NCBI GenBank assembly: GCA_031290985.1
Contig: JARLJW010000059.1
Location: 1-37,687 of the forward strand
Length of the DNA stretch: 37,687 nucleotides
From: Verrucomicrobiia bacterium
GTDB lineage: Bacteria; Verrucomicrobiota; Verrucomicrobiia; Limisphaerales; UBA11358
Direction of reading: 5' to 3'
Shown one piece after another: positions 9,201 through 17,887 of this stretch (its first letter is position 1; every line of letters begins with the position of its first letter). Position numbers and translations under genes: made by a program. The notes under the pieces were generated by a model that made no database searches, had not been told where the DNA came from, and was given only the letters and a program-made list of their open reading frames with translations.

Positions 9201-9580
9201 TGGGGGATACGGTGGTCAAGGGAAACAATATCCATGTTCAGTTGCGCTTCTTCGATTCGACCGGCACTGGTTTTATCTCGGAGCGGGTCATCCCAGTCGG
9301 CGCGCAAATGGGCGACTCAGCCATGACCAGCTATAAGACATTCACGACGGGCCGCATCTTTGCCCCCCGGAAAGCCCAGACTGCCGATGTGTGGATCAAT
9401 GCCGGCAGCTTTGAGCCGTGGATTTCGGGCACAGCGCAATTTGCCAGTTTTTCCGTCACGTCCGCGCCACCTTCCTGGCTCTTCAAGACCGCGGTCGTCG
9501 CGGCTGCCCTGGTCGGCATTGGCACTTTGATCATGCTGCTGGGATACTTTTGGCGTCGGAGCGCGCCTGCCTATCAATGA
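6260..9580 (+). CDS. Membrane Ser/Thr protein kinase with three TM-ectodomain-TM units
   Basis: The protein has 1106 residues. A zinc-ribbon-like N-terminus carries C7-x2-C10 and C23-x2-C26. The Hanks-type kinase domain (about 64-330) has a glycine loop at [10 protein letters not shown]92 in VALK, E111 of helix C, HRDIKPDN at 183-190, D203-FG, and APE at 251-253, so it should be active. Three tandem units follow, starting at W359, W607 and W872. Each has a TM helix, a beta-rich ectodomain of about 180 residues with [14 protein letters not shown] and [17 protein letters not shown] motifs, and a second TM helix, for six predicted TM helices. Basic residues after each outgoing helix (RRR, RRS) agree with a cytoplasmic kinase and external beta domains. 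Residues 216-234, between DFG and APE, come from an inserted palindromic DNA element. The stop overlaps the start of a pseudopilin gene (ATGA), suggesting coupled translation. Ligand and substrates are unknown. Confidence 0.9.
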   Translation: MDAKRICPSCQKPLAPDVPLGLCPECLIAAGFPTGIETDTGSAKQPAFVPPTVGEIAALFPQLEILELVGKGGMGAVYKARQKQLNRFVALKILPPDIGHEPAFAGRFTREAQALAQLNHPNIVTLYEFGETGGQFYFLMEFVDGVNLRQLLQTSRVSPREALAIVPQICDALQFAHDQGIVHRDIKPDNILLDRRGRVKVADFGLAKIVNEGSSSFGVPPSGGSDRLKPELQTSDLTNAGKIMGTPNYMAPEQVEHPGEVDHRADIYALGVVFYQLLTGELPGKEIEPPSKKVPIDVRLDEVVRRALARQPGLRFQQVSEVKTMVETIVANDAGPAAAPAPAQSSTQAINPTTGKIPWRKAVLLAGAAACMLFAGFALQFLAKSQVVLGPPGADTANAGANWFSNAQGGGSVSVDFNHPATKGGCDFVLRNTNNTVAGVASHASWWCPGFSLGPAAEGARPITLSFAYKLDDPVAAGDNLRVQLCFWDSTGTNFMGGRDIDVGAHTGDSAMTSYRTLTIQGILAPPRAQVMHIALLANPDPDARWTSGTGRFDNLSVTTRAHSLLAKAAAVAAVLLAIPVLIWLLILFGRQRAPARQYASADKSCWRGTVMFVGVAACVILAVFALKFLIKRQILLGPPDSEAASAGANWISDAKGGGSVSVDFNHPATKGGYDLVLRNTSNFVAGVENHALWRGPNFSLGPAAGGARPIAVSFAYRLDDPVAARNKLRVQLCFWDSTGTNFLGERDVDVGGPTGDSAMTSYRTLTINSILVQPKARTMYIALLANVNPELRWASGTGRFANFSVTSAPPSWLFKAGVGAAALIGLGALTMLLVCFWRRRTPALSPGPAASSAQSQPFAQTMNIKNLKSFWRGAVMFAGVAACMALAGFAIQFLFQRPIMLGPADSGPSSGGANWMSGAYGTSTAAIDSSDPAAKGGYDLVINNTVAGAENKADWRSLPFALGPAAGGARPITFSFAYKLGDTVVKGNNIHVQLRFFDSTGTGFISERVIPVGAQMGDSAMTSYKTFTTGRIFAPRKAQTADVWINAGSFEPWISGTAQFASFSVTSAPPSWLFKTAVVAAALVGIGTLIMLLGYFWRRSAPAYQ
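6907..6960. repeat. 54-bp palindromic element inserted in frame in the kinase gene
   Basis: Outer arms GTTTGGAGTTCCG (6907-6919) and its exact reverse complement (6948-6960) enclose two small hairpins: CCGCC-TTCA-GGCGG at 6917-6930 and CCGGC-TAAA-GCCGG at 6937-6950. The 54-bp length is a multiple of three and the frame stays open, adding a Ser/Gly/Pro-rich loop to the activation segment. I recall similar elements from other verrucomicrobial genomes but cannot check that here. No second copy was seen in this window. Confidence 0.8.
7334..9580 (+). repeat. Three tandem copies of a ~745-795 bp coding unit inside the kinase gene
   Basis: The units begin at 7334, 8078 and 8873. Units 1 and 2 share long near-identical DNA, for example GGTGGCGGCTCCGTGTCC in both, the segment encoding FWDSTGTNF, and the one encoding [13 protein letters not shown]. 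Unit 3 is more diverged. This points to an older duplication followed by a more recent one, or to gene conversion between units 1 and 2. Confidence 0.85.
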
Positions 9581-10410
9581 AGAACAGAAGCGCTTTCACT
9601 TTGCTGGAGCTGCTGGTGGTTATCGCCATCATCGCCATTCTCGCCGCGTTGCTGCTGCCGGTCTTGAGTAAGGCCAAACAGAGAGCAGGGCAGACCATTT
9701 GTCTAAGCAATCTCCGGCAGCTTCAACTTGGCTGGTTCATGTATGCCCAAGATTCTGGCGGAAATCTGCCCCGCAATTCATCGGGGATTGATCCCGGCAA
9801 ATCCATTCAAAATCCGGGCTGGGTGGCCGGTTATATGTGGCTGGATTCCGACGGGTGGTATGACCAGACCGACAGCACAAACACCAGTCTATTGGTTGGG
9901 AGTCAATATGCCGCCTTTGGTTCCATTGGCGGTTATGTCAAAAACCCGGCGGTCTATCGTTGCCCGGCGGACAAGAGCACGGTGAGGTTTAACAGCGAAG
10001 CACTGCCCCGCGTCCGCAGCCTGTCCATGAATGGTTACATGGGCGCGTCCACCCAAATGGAGGGCTTCCGGGAATTCCTAAAAATGCAGGACATAACTGA
10101 TCCGGGCCCAAGCGAGGCCTGGGTCTTCATGGATGAACGTGCCGATTCCATCAACGACGGCCTTTTCGCCGTCAATGCTGCGGCCCAGTACGCCATCGTC
10201 GACTATCCGGCCAATTATCACAACGGCGGCTCCTGCCTCACCTTTGCCGATGGCCACACGGAATATCACAAATGGCTGGAACCAACAACCGAGCCGCCTA
10301 TTACGGTTGATCCTGACGGAATTCAACGTCTGCCGAGCGGATCAAAACCAACCTCGCCGAATGACCGCGATATGCAATGGCTGGTGACACACACCACCAG
10401 TAAAAAATAA
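9577..10410 (+). CDS. Pseudopilin translationally coupled to the kinase gene
   Basis: The protein has 277 residues and begins [20 protein letters not shown]. The prepilin cleavage site is A6/F7, with Ala in place of the usual Gly, and the mature protein has Glu at position 5 (E11). After the hydrophobic helix come [11 protein letters not shown] and, near the C-terminus, [11 protein letters not shown], the H-x-DG-like motif of verrucomicrobial pseudopilins. The ATG at 9577 overlaps the TGA of the kinase gene (ATGA). The frame is open upstream to 9418, but the leader motif fixes this start. The overlap suggests it is made together with the kinase, perhaps as part of the same surface-sensing unit; that role is inference. 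Confidence 0.85.
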   Translation: MKNRSAFTLLELLVVIAIIAILAALLLPVLSKAKQRAGQTICLSNLRQLQLGWFMYAQDSGGNLPRNSSGIDPGKSIQNPGWVAGYMWLDSDGWYDQTDSTNTSLLVGSQYAAFGSIGGYVKNPAVYRCPADKSTVRFNSEALPRVRSLSMNGYMGASTQMEGFREFLKMQDITDPGPSEAWVFMDERADSINDGLFAVNAAAQYAIVDYPANYHNGGSCLTFADGHTEYHKWLEPTTEPPITVDPDGIQRLPSGSKPTSPNDRDMQWLVTHTTSKK

Positions 10411-10434
10411 TTCACCAGACCATTGCCATGAGCC

Positions 10435-10511
10435 GTGCTCGAATCTGTGGGCCCACAACGAGGGCCACGAACTCCAGCGTGTCTGCATCGAGCGCGCCAA
10501 AAAAAACTCCA
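10435..10511 (+). pseudogene. Decayed AraC/XylR HTH remnant
   Basis: The DNA at 10463-10506 encodes GHELQRVCIERAKK, nearly the same as GHELQRVRIERAKK in the HTH of the regulator at 4038-5183. Just upstream, CTCGAA at 10438-10443 lines up with the same codons of that gene, but one extra base in between breaks the frame. No other part of a regulator is recognisable. It is a small relic of a paralogue or of a partial duplication. Confidence 0.6.
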
Positions 10512-10633
10512 GCGCAAAAAAGTCTTCCGCGGGTATCAAAGTCACCAACGACAGCCCACCTGATCATCATCGAAATTATTCTTCGCACCACCTTTGCTTG
10601 CCTCCCCTTCCACCCCACCGGCATAATCCGCCC

Positions 10634-11206
10634 GTGAACGAGAGATTTAAAGCCGCCATCGAGCGCTTTGATACGGAGAATTCCCGCGACCCGAATTCCG
10701 AGAACGGCCGGCCGCGCGAACTCCTTTACGCCCAGCGCCTCACGGACTGGGTTTTGAAATTGTGCCCCGACGCCTCTGAAGCCCTCCGCCTCGCCGCCCG
10801 CTGCCAGCATATCTGCCGCTGGGAAAGTCCGCGCGAAAACCACCCCATGACCCGTCCCGGCTACCTCAAATGGCGCGCCGACCTAAAAAAGTTTCACGCT
10901 GAAAAATCCGGCGCCATCCTCCGTGAAGTCGGCTACGATGACACCACCATCCGCCGCGTCCAGGATTTGAACCTCAAGAAAAACTTCCCCGCCGACGCCG
11001 AAGTGCGCGTGCTCGAGGACGCCTTGTGCCTGGTCTTTTTGGAATTTCAGCTCGCCCCCCTTGCCGCCAAAAGCGACGATGAAAAGATGATCAACGCCCT
11101 CCGCAAATCCTGGGAAAAGATGACCGAAGCCGCCCGCGCCGAGGCCCTGAAACTAAAGTACGGCCCCCGGGAAACCAGTCTGATCCAACGCGCCCTCGCC
11201 GCCTGA
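10634..11206 (+). CDS. DUF4202 family protein
   Basis: From the GTG at 10634 the protein has 190 residues. Features seen are FDTENSRDPN near the start, the RLTDWVLKLCPDASE segment, CQHICRWESPRENHPMTRPG with conserved His, Trp and Arg residues, and EDALCLVFLEFQ. This matches the DUF4202 family, whose function is not established. The frame is open from 10598, but that start would add a proline/histidine-rich leader unlike relatives, so the GTG is preferred. The next gene (HAD-Lnt) starts 4 bp after the stop, so the two are almost certainly cotranscribed. That does not by itself explain its function. Confidence 0.8.
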   Translation: MNERFKAAIERFDTENSRDPNSENGRPRELLYAQRLTDWVLKLCPDASEALRLAARCQHICRWESPRENHPMTRPGYLKWRADLKKFHAEKSGAILREVGYDDTTIRRVQDLNLKKNFPADAEVRVLEDALCLVFLEFQLAPLAAKSDDEKMINALRKSWEKMTEAARAEALKLKYGPRETSLIQRALAA

Positions 11207-11210
11207 TCAC

Positions 11211-13430
11211 GTGTCAACCGCACCCGACAAAGACATCCCGCTCGCCGTCGACCTTGACGGCACGCTCCTCCGCACTGACATGATGTGGGAATCGCTCGCG
11301 CAACTGCTGCGCCGCAACCCCTTCGCCATCTTTCAGATCCTCTGCTGGTGGCCCCGTGGCCGCGCGCACTTGAAGCAGAAACTCGCCGCGCGCGTAACGA
11401 TCAATCCCGCCACCCTGCCCTACAACGAAACATTTCTCACGTGGTTGCAGGAAGAAAAAAAATCCGGTCGCCAACTCATCCTCGCCACCGCCTCCGACCT
11501 CAAGATGGCGCAGCCCATCGCCGACCACGTCGGGCTCTTCGCTGAAGTCATGGCCAGCAACGGCGCGATTAATCTCCGCAGCGAAAACAAGGTCCGCGCC
11601 CTCACCGAAAAATTTGGCGCGCGCGGCTTCGATTACGCCGGCAACTCCGCCGCCGATTATGCCGTCTGGCGCGGCTCCCGCCAGGCCGTCGTCGTCAACG
11701 CCAGCCCCGGCGTGTTAAAAGCAGCCGCCGGTTGCACCGCGCTGGGCCCGACGTTTTGCGATAACTTTTCGCACCTCGCCGTTGCCCAACGCGTTGGCAA
11801 CGAACTCTTTTGGCGCAGCGGCTACCTGCTCGCCATCGTTGCCGGATTGCTCCTCGCCGGCGCGTTTCCCAAGCTCAGCCTGGCCGGCTTTGCGTGGGTC
11901 GCCCCCGCGCTGCTCATGTTCGCCGCCAACGGCAAGTCCCGCCTCGACGCTTTTCGCGTCGGCTACGTCAGCGGCTTCGCCTTCTGGCTCGCCTCGCTCT
12001 ATTGGCTGCTGTTCATCCCGGTCACCGGCCTGCCCATCCTCGGCTGGGTTCTGCTCGCCGGCTACCTAGCGCTGTTCACCGGCACCTGGACCAGCCTCGT
12101 CACCCGCCACCCCTCACCCGCCACCCTTACCTGGACGAGCCGGGTTCTCTGGACGCTCGGCGGTGCCGCCGCGTGGGTCGCGCTCGAAATGGTCCGCGCT
12201 CGGTTCCTCGGCGGCTTTCCGTGGAGCTTCCTCGGCGTCTCGCAATATCAACTCGTCCCGCTGATCCAGTTCGCGTCCATCACTGGCGTCTACGGCGTGT
12301 CCTTTCTCGTCGTCTGGTTTTCCCTGGCCCTGTTCTGCGCCGCGCAGATGATTCTGAAGAACCCCGCCAAACGCCATGGCTGGCAGGCGGAAATCGTCCT
12401 CCCTTTGGTCGTCGTCATTGCGTGTTTCACCGCCGGCCTATTCCGGATGAACCACACCGTGGCCACGCCGGATTCCCTGCGCGTCGCGCTGATTCAACCC
12501 AGCATCCCGCAAACCGTCATCTGGAACGCCAACGAAAACGCAGCCAGCTTTGAGAAATTCCTCGCCCTGAACGAATCCGCCCTCACCAACAACCCGGCTG
12601 ACCTCGTCGTCTGGCCGGAATCCGCCGTGCCCGAGATGAGCGAGGAAAACTGCCGCGCTATCAGCGCCTTCGCCCGCACGCATCACGTCTGGCTCATCCT
12701 TAATGGCGAGGACCTGACCACTTCCAAAACCGAGACAAATTATTTCAACGCCGCCTTCCTCGTGAACCCGCAGGGCGAAGCGATCCGCACCTATCACAAG
12801 CAAAAGCTCGTCATCTTCGGCGAATACGTCCCGCTGGTCCGCTGGCTGCCCTTCCTGCAATGGTTCACCCCCATCGTCGGCGGCTGGACCGCCGGCGATA
12901 AATCCGTGACCTTCCCCTTGGATGGCCTCAACCCGCGTGCTGAATCCGATGTCACCAACAAGATCATCACCATCGGCACCACCGCGCCTCCCCGCCACTC
13001 CGCCAAAACGGCCGTGTTGATTTGCTTTGAAGACACCTTCGCCCCCGTCACCCGCGAAGCCGCGCAGGATGACCTTGATTTCCTCGTCAACCTCACCAAC
13101 GACGGCTGGTTCGGCGACAGCTCCGAGCAATGGCAGCACATGGCCAACTCCGTCTTCCGCTGCGTCGAGAACGGCCTGCCCCTGCTCCGCTGTTCCAACA
13201 ACGGCATCACCTGCAGCATCAACGGCTGCGGCCGGATGGAAAATATCTTTCGTGACTCCGCAAAAAATGAGTATCAGACCGGCGTTCTGACCGTGGAAGT
13301 CCCCCTGCTCCAGCCCGCGGAAAAATCCGCCGCCACCTTCTACAACCGCCACGGCGACTGGTTCGGCTGGGGTTGCGTGCTCCTGACCAGCCTGCGGCTC
13401 TGCTGGAATGTCATTGCCCGCCGCCGTTAA
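11211..13430 (+). CDS. lnt: HAD-domain / apolipoprotein N-acyltransferase fusion
   Basis: The protein has 739 residues from a GTG start. Residues 1-200 are a HAD-like hydrolase: D14-L-D16-GT (motif I), LATASD at 91-96 (motif II) and GFDYAGNSAADYAVW around 139-153 (motif IV). This version is best known as the N-terminal part of UbiA-type prenyltransferase fusions. Residues about 205-420 hold several TM helices and about 424-700 the nitrilase-like Lnt domain. The catalytic triad is visible: E470 in WPES, K530 in YHKQKLVIFGEYVP and C605 in ICFED. Lnt adds the third acyl chain to lipoproteins at the inner membrane. The usual length is about 500-550 residues, so the HAD part is extra. Both parts look intact. 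The HAD substrate is unknown. Confidence 0.9.
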   Translation: MSTAPDKDIPLAVDLDGTLLRTDMMWESLAQLLRRNPFAIFQILCWWPRGRAHLKQKLAARVTINPATLPYNETFLTWLQEEKKSGRQLILATASDLKMAQPIADHVGLFAEVMASNGAINLRSENKVRALTEKFGARGFDYAGNSAADYAVWRGSRQAVVVNASPGVLKAAAGCTALGPTFCDNFSHLAVAQRVGNELFWRSGYLLAIVAGLLLAGAFPKLSLAGFAWVAPALLMFAANGKSRLDAFRVGYVSGFAFWLASLYWLLFIPVTGLPILGWVLLAGYLALFTGTWTSLVTRHPSPATLTWTSRVLWTLGGAAAWVALEMVRARFLGGFPWSFLGVSQYQLVPLIQFASITGVYGVSFLVVWFSLALFCAAQMILKNPAKRHGWQAEIVLPLVVVIACFTAGLFRMNHTVATPDSLRVALIQPSIPQTVIWNANENAASFEKFLALNESALTNNPADLVVWPESAVPEMSEENCRAISAFARTHHVWLILNGEDLTTSKTETNYFNAAFLVNPQGEAIRTYHKQKLVIFGEYVPLVRWLPFLQWFTPIVGGWTAGDKSVTFPLDGLNPRAESDVTNKIITIGTTAPPRHSAKTAVLICFEDTFAPVTREAAQDDLDFLVNLTNDGWFGDSSEQWQHMANSVFRCVENGLPLLRCSNNGITCSINGCGRMENIFRDSAKNEYQTGVLTVEVPLLQPAEKSAATFYNRHGDWFGWGCVLLTSLRLCWNVIARRR

Positions 13431-13450
13431 TCGCGCCTATTTCTCCGCAC

Positions 13451-13615
13451 CTATTTCTTGTGGTAATACATCAGGCGGATGATCGCCGCCAGCGCCAGCC
13501 CCATGGCCAGGGCAAACACCACGGTGAACACCAGGATTTTGGCGTTCTTCCGCTGCTCCCAGTCTTGCTGGCGCGAAAAGCACCACTTTCCCAGCAAATT
13601 ATAGATCGCTTGCAT
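13451..13615 (-). CDS. Small single-pass membrane protein
   Basis: The frame encodes 54 residues from the ATG at 13615 (the frame is also open to 13684). A basic and polar N-terminal half is followed by one predicted TM helix (ILVFTVVFALAMGLALAAII) and a short tail ending MYYHKK. No family is recognised. It converges with the lnt gene, whose stop is 20 bp away. The composition looks like a real small membrane protein, but size makes this uncertain. Confidence 0.5.
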   Translation of the reverse strand: MQAIYNLLGKWCFSRQQDWEQRKNAKILVFTVVFALAMGLALAAIIRLMYYHKK

Positions 13616-13789
13616 GGTCTTAAACCGGCTGCCGGAACACCTCCCTGGCCGAAAAAATTGTTTGGGCGATGAAGACATTACCATCGTCGCCCGCGACGTT
13701 AAAGGAAGCCGGAACGCTGGGTCTCGCCCGCCGCCGCGCCCCGGCCAACGATGTCTTCTCCGTCATGCCTGTGGCGGCAAAATTGTCAG

Positions 13790-14146
13790 TCACGCCGCCG
13801 GCAGCAGCGGTGCCGACGCCAACAGCTCGCCCGAAATCTCCATGGACCGCGCCACCGTGTAATCATCCACAAACTTCACATCCACCGCCTCAAAGTGCTC
13901 GATCAATTCGTCCATCTCGTTCGTCAAAATCCGGTCCCCCACCTCCATCTCCAAGGCGATGCCCTTGGTCACCGTTTTAAATACGCCAATGCCCGGCTGC
14001 AAACGCTGGATGTTTTCGATGCACACGCAAAAATCCGTAAAGGCGTCGTCAAACGCCTCCGAACGCTGCCATACGGAAGGCTTCGCGTCACAAACCGCCT
14101 TCACCGCCAGATACATTGCCAGCTTATCAGAAACGAAATTACCCAT
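13790..14146 (-). CDS. Hypothetical protein
   Basis: The protein has 118 residues beginning MGNFVSDKLAMYLAVKAVCD. It is acidic and mostly helical in appearance, without a signal peptide, TM helix or known motif. The region around IALEMEVGDRILTNEMDELI suggests a compact cytoplasmic domain. It stands alone between a small membrane protein gene and recN on the same strand. I do not recognise the family. Codon use looks like that of neighbouring real genes. Confidence 0.55.
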   Translation of the reverse strand: MGNFVSDKLAMYLAVKAVCDAKPSVWQRSEAFDDAFTDFCVCIENIQRLQPGIGVFKTVTKGIALEMEVGDRILTNEMDELIEHFEAVDVKFVDDYTVARSMEISGELLASAPLLPAA

Positions 14147-14283
14147 GCGATCAGCTTAGGGCACAACGCCTAAATGACCAGCAACGTTCCGGTGAAGAGT
14201 CCGTGTCAATCGTGTGAAGACCGATCCGGTCCGTAAATAAAAAATCCGTAAAGCTGAAAAAAATCATCCATAAACCCGCGGCA

Positions 14284-14322
14284 GATCCCCTCGCCCCTCG
14301 GAGGGGAGAGGGCTAGGGTGGG
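14284..14322 (+). repeat. CCCTCGCCCCTC-type palindromic repeat, copy A
   Basis: The core CCCCTCGGAGGGG is part of a longer stem, CCCTC with GAGGG, followed by GGCTAGGGTGGG. It lies 9 bp beyond the recN stop codon and could act as its 3' hairpin. It is the most diverged of four copies in the window (others at 20366, 20808 and 20982). Confidence 0.8.
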
Positions 14323-14330
14323 CAGGTTCC

Positions 14331-15986
14331 CTACCTCAACAACGCCTCAGCGTGCTTTCTTGCCGCCTCGCTCTGCCCGCCCAGCATCCGCGCCAGTTCC
14401 GTCACCCGCGCCTTCGGGTCGAGCAGCGTGATCTCGGAAATGGTCCGGCCGGCCTTGACCTGCTTGGTCACGACGTAATGCGCATCCGCCGGCGCCGCGA
14501 CTTGCGGCAGATGCGTGATGCACAGCACCTGGCGCTTGGCGGCGATCTGCTGCATCTTCTCGCCCACCGCGTTCGCCGTCTCGCCGCCCACGTTCGCATC
14601 CACTTCATCAAAAACCAAAACCGGGATCTCATCCTCCGCCGCCAGCACCGTCTTCAGCGCCAGCATCACCCGCGCCATTTCGCCGGACGAGGCGATCGCC
14701 CGCAGAGCCTTGGCCGGCTCGCCCAAGTTGGGCGCAAATTGAAATTCGATCACGTCGAGACCGGTTGCCGCCGGTTCCGTCGCCGCCGTCAATGCAACAT
14801 CAAACTTCCCCTGCTTGAAGCCCAGGTCTTCCAGTTGCCTGCTCACCGCCCTGGCCAGTTGCGGAATCACCTTCTTGCGCGCGGCGGAAAGCTTTTTGCC
14901 CGCGCTCAAAATTTCCGCCCCCAGCTTTTCCAGCGCCGCCTTGATGCGCGCCAGTTCGGCGTCGCGCGATTCGAGCGCGTGCAGCTTTTGTTTCGCCTCG
15001 TCACCGAACGCCATGACCTCCGGCAATGTCGCGCCGTATTTGCGCTTCAAGGCCTGCAGCAGGTTCAACCGCTCCTCCAACTCCGCCAAACGCGCCGGAT
15101 CCACGTCCACCTTGTCGGCGTAATGCGAGATGGCCGATTGCAACTCCCGCAACGTCTCGGTGGCCTGCCCGTGCAGTTCCACCAGATTTGCCGCGCCGGC
15201 ATCCACGCGTTGAAGTTCCGCCAGCACGCGGCCAATTGCGCCGGACTGCGTCAACAGCGAGTTTTCACTCTCGCTCAGCACATCCAGCGCCGCCTGGCTC
15301 AATTGCAACAGCTTCGCCGCGTTGCTCGCACGATGAAACTCCGCCTCGACCTCCTGGTCCTCGCCGGCCTTCAGGCGCGCCGCCGTAATCTCCTGCACTT
15401 GGAAGCGCAACAGGTCCAGTTGCTGCGCGTAGGTCTTTTCATCGACGATCAGCGCGGATTTCTCCGTCTCCAACGCCGCCCGCCGCCGGACCAGTTCGCC
15501 AAATTCGTCCCGCGATTTTTCCAGGCCGCCGAACGCATCCAAAATCGCCAACTGCTTCCCGGCATGCAGCAGCGACTGGTGGTCGTGCGGCCCGTGCATG
15601 TCCACCAGCCATTCGCCGATGCTGCCCAGCGTGGCCAGCGTGGTGGCCGAACCGTTGATGAACTGCCGGTTCGTCCCGGCGGCGGTAAAAGTCCGCTTGA
15701 GCACCAGTTGATGCTCCTCGCAGGGCTCCAGGCCGTTCTCCTCCAGGAAACTTTTCAACGGTGCGCGCAGCTTTTTCACGTCGAACACCGCCTCCACCGA
15801 GCAGCTTTCCTCGCCGCTGCGGATGAGCGTGCGGTCCGCGCGCTCGCCCAGGACCAGGTTCAAGGCCCCGAGGATGATGGACTTGCCCGCGCCGGTCTCG
15901 CCCGTGATGACATTGCAACCCGGCTGGAGTTCCAGCAGGAGGTCGCTCACGAGGGCGAGATTTTTGATGCGCAGGGTCGTCAACAT
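14331..15986 (-). CDS. recN: DNA repair protein RecN
   Basis: From the ATG at 15986 the protein has 551 residues, matching E. coli RecN (553). Seen are [13 protein letters not shown], Walker A GETGAGKS at 29-36, a long central coiled coil, the signature [13 protein letters not shown] and Walker [16 protein letters not shown]. RecN is an SMC-like ATPase that helps join DNA at double-strand breaks. The open frame extends to 16064, but the extra residues ([12 protein letters not shown]...) do not belong to the family and overlap the intergenic promoter region. It is divergent from the pseudopilin gene at 16125 and is followed by a palindromic repeat rather than another gene. Confidence 0.93.
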   Translation of the reverse strand: MLTTLRIKNLALVSDLLLELQPGCNVITGETGAGKSIILGALNLVLGERADRTLIRSGEESCSVEAVFDVKKLRAPLKSFLEENGLEPCEEHQLVLKRTFTAAGTNRQFINGSATTLATLGSIGEWLVDMHGPHDHQSLLHAGKQLAILDAFGGLEKSRDEFGELVRRRAALETEKSALIVDEKTYAQQLDLLRFQVQEITAARLKAGEDQEVEAEFHRASNAAKLLQLSQAALDVLSESENSLLTQSGAIGRVLAELQRVDAGAANLVELHGQATETLRELQSAISHYADKVDVDPARLAELEERLNLLQALKRKYGATLPEVMAFGDEAKQKLHALESRDAELARIKAALEKLGAEILSAGKKLSAARKKVIPQLARAVSRQLEDLGFKQGKFDVALTAATEPAATGLDVIEFQFAPNLGEPAKALRAIASSGEMARVMLALKTVLAAEDEIPVLVFDEVDANVGGETANAVGEKMQQIAAKRQVLCITHLPQVAAPADAHYVVTKQVKAGRTISEITLLDPKARVTELARMLGGQSEAARKHAEALLR

Positions 15987-16070
15987 TTGGCAATGGCGAC
16001 ACAAATTTGCGGATTGCACAAATTTCGGCAAACAGAAAAGCAAAAACAATGTGACTTTCTGCAATTCCCG

Positions 16071-16099
16071 TTGAAATCCCCACCCTTATGTTCTAGTTT
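16071..16099 (+). promoter_or_regulatory. Candidate promoter for the third pseudopilin
   Basis: TTGAAA (16071-16076) and TAGTTT (16094-16099) are separated by 17 bp, 25 bp before the ATG at 16125. The -35 box is good and the -10 box weak. Confidence 0.35.
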
Positions 16100-16124
16100 C
16101 CAGCGAATTATCAGCCAGCGCCCC

Positions 16125-16994
16125 ATGAAGCCGTTCAGCCTCAGCCGCCGCCGGGATTTTTGCCCTCCCGCGCGCCAGGCCTTTACCTTGATCGAACTGC
16201 TCGTGGTCATCGCCATCATCGCCATTCTCGCGGCCATGCTCCTGCCGGCCCTGTCCCGCGCCAAGGCCCGCGCCACCAGCACGGCCTGCCTGAGCGGCCT
16301 GCGCCAGATCAACGTGGCCTCCATCATGTTCGCCGGGGACAACAGCGACGCCATCTCCCCCTTTCAGGGCGGCGGCGGCTTTTGGGGCGAAGCCAGTCCC
16401 GGCACCATGAACACCGCCATCAACGGGGCCGGCCTCATCAACCTGGCGAGAGATTACGTGGAAAACGAATTCCGCACCAACAACCCGCTCTACCCCTTCA
16501 GCCCCAACACCGCCCTGATGCATTGCCCTGGCGACCAGCGCTATGTGAACAACACCTTGGGCAATGGCTGGGCGTATGACAGCTATTCCCGCGTCGAAAA
16601 CTTCAACGGCGATATCGGCGCCCCGGCGAACAACTACTATGGCTGCGTGAATGTCTGCAAAAAATATTCCGACGCCCGGGCGCCATCCGACACCTTCACC
16701 TTCATCGAAATGGCGGACTGGCGCGGCTGCAACAACAGCACCTTCTACGTCCACTGGAACCTTGGCGCGGGCTCCTTCACTTGGGACGAGCCGCCGGGGC
16801 AATTCCATCTCAACACCAGCAACTTCGCCCTCGCCGATGGCCACGCCGACCGGCATCGCTGGACGGATGGCCGCCTCATCAACAACGGCCTGACCATTGC
16901 CCGGGGCGTGAATCCGGGCGTCTTCACCGGCCCCTCCTCCGGCTCAGATTACAGTTTCATCCACGACTATTACCGCTTCCCCGGCTGGCAATGA
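16125..16994 (+). CDS. Pseudopilin with long leader
   Basis: The protein has 289 residues. A basic leader of 19 residues ends RQA and is followed by [20 protein letters not shown], with cleavage predicted at A19/F20 and Glu at position 5 of the mature protein (E24). [11 protein letters not shown] follows the helix, and [13 protein letters not shown] near the C-terminus is the usual H-x-DG-like motif. The same frame is open far upstream, antisense to recN, but that part is only a shadow of recN; the leader fixes the true start. It is monocistronic here, divergent from recN and convergent with a zinc-ribbon membrane protein gene. Its pilus partners are not in this window. Confidence 0.85.
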   Translation: MKPFSLSRRRDFCPPARQAFTLIELLVVIAIIAILAAMLLPALSRAKARATSTACLSGLRQINVASIMFAGDNSDAISPFQGGGGFWGEASPGTMNTAINGAGLINLARDYVENEFRTNNPLYPFSPNTALMHCPGDQRYVNNTLGNGWAYDSYSRVENFNGDIGAPANNYYGCVNVCKKYSDARAPSDTFTFIEMADWRGCNNSTFYVHWNLGAGSFTWDEPPGQFHLNTSNFALADGHADRHRWTDGRLINNGLTIARGVNPGVFTGPSSGSDYSFIHDYYRFPGWQ

Positions 16995-17021
16995 CCCAGT
17001 TGTTCCGCCAGCTTCCTCCGG

Positions 17022-17723
17022 TCATTCCGAAGTAACCCGGTAAGCTACGCTCGCACAGATGACGACGGATACGATGTTAAATATGGGAAAGCCGTCATAC
17101 ATCAGCACAAATGTTCCCGTCACCGAGGCGCAGGCGATTACCGCCGTGATAACTCCCAAGGTTGTATCCGTGCCGCGCGCCAGCCAGCGCGCCGTGTATC
17201 CTCCTGCCACCCCCACCGCGATGCCCATCAGTGGAAAACGGAACTGCGCCCAGATCCAGAAAGCATATAACAACGCGCAGCCAATCGCCGAGCCAACGAC
17301 CGCGCCAATGATGCCCCGCACGAGGCTGAATTCACCCTCCACCTTGGGCTTTGATTTCTTGTTTGCCGAAAGTGGCTTGATGACACCGATCGGAGGAGGA
17401 GTCCCACCGCCCATACCGACCACGGGTGCAGCAACAGGGGCCGGTGCGGCCTGAACCTCACGATTAATCCGCAAGCCACCCACCGGCGGCGGCGGCGGCG
17501 GCATTGCTGGAGCCGCAGACCCGCTAGGCGCAAAGGATGACGGCGGGTTGGGTGACGGCGGCGGCGGCACAAACCGGAAATGTTCCGCCAGCCGCATATT
17601 GGCTGTCGCCGTTCCGTCCGCCTGGCATACCGGGCAATTTACGGCAAACGGCATCCGGCCGCCCACCGGCTCCACATCGAATTTATATTTCTGGCCGCAC
17701 TGGCAGATGATTTTGAGTTCCAT
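17022..17723 (-). CDS. Zinc-ribbon and proline-rich membrane protein
   Basis: From the ATG at 17723 the protein has 233 residues. The N-terminus MELKIICQCGQKYKF has Cys residues followed by a CPVC, together a likely zinc ribbon (residues 1-35). A linker rich in Pro, Ala and Gly (about 50-130) leads to a C-terminal half with about four TM helices (IGAVVGSAIGCALLY, LMGIAVGVAGGYTA, LGVITAVIACASVTG, FNIVSVVICASVAY). No enzyme motif is visible. Zinc ribbon-plus-membrane proteins of this plan are common in Verrucomicrobiota and unassigned. The frame is open to 17828, but the zinc-ribbon start is preferred. It is divergent from cysS. Confidence 0.65.
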   Translation of the reverse strand: MELKIICQCGQKYKFDVEPVGGRMPFAVNCPVCQADGTATANMRLAEHFRFVPPPPSPNPPSSFAPSGSAAPAMPPPPPPVGGLRINREVQAAPAPVAAPVVGMGGGTPPPIGVIKPLSANKKSKPKVEGEFSLVRGIIGAVVGSAIGCALLYAFWIWAQFRFPLMGIAVGVAGGYTARWLARGTDTTLGVITAVIACASVTGTFVLMYDGFPIFNIVSVVICASVAYRVTSE

Positions 17724-17887
17724 AATGATTCTCAAACTCCCGCGTACAGCCGGGCGGTTGGTGGCGGCGACTTTAGGGCGCATCCCGGCAATAATCAAGA
17801 CCGGGGTTGGCGAAATCCTCGCCGGCACTTTGCCGTTACAAATTGCTTTTGCTTTCGGCTCTCGCCGTTTAATTTGCCCGTTCGTAA

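Noticed and set aside
10428..10637. Plus-strand ORF of 69 codons
   Set aside because: It overlaps the decayed HTH remnant in a different frame and has no Shine-Dalgarno or domain.
14352..16124. Long plus-strand open frame upstream of the pseudopilin at 16125
   Set aside because: It is antisense to recN, is rich in Arg, Gln and His as expected of a GC-rich shadow frame, and has no domain.
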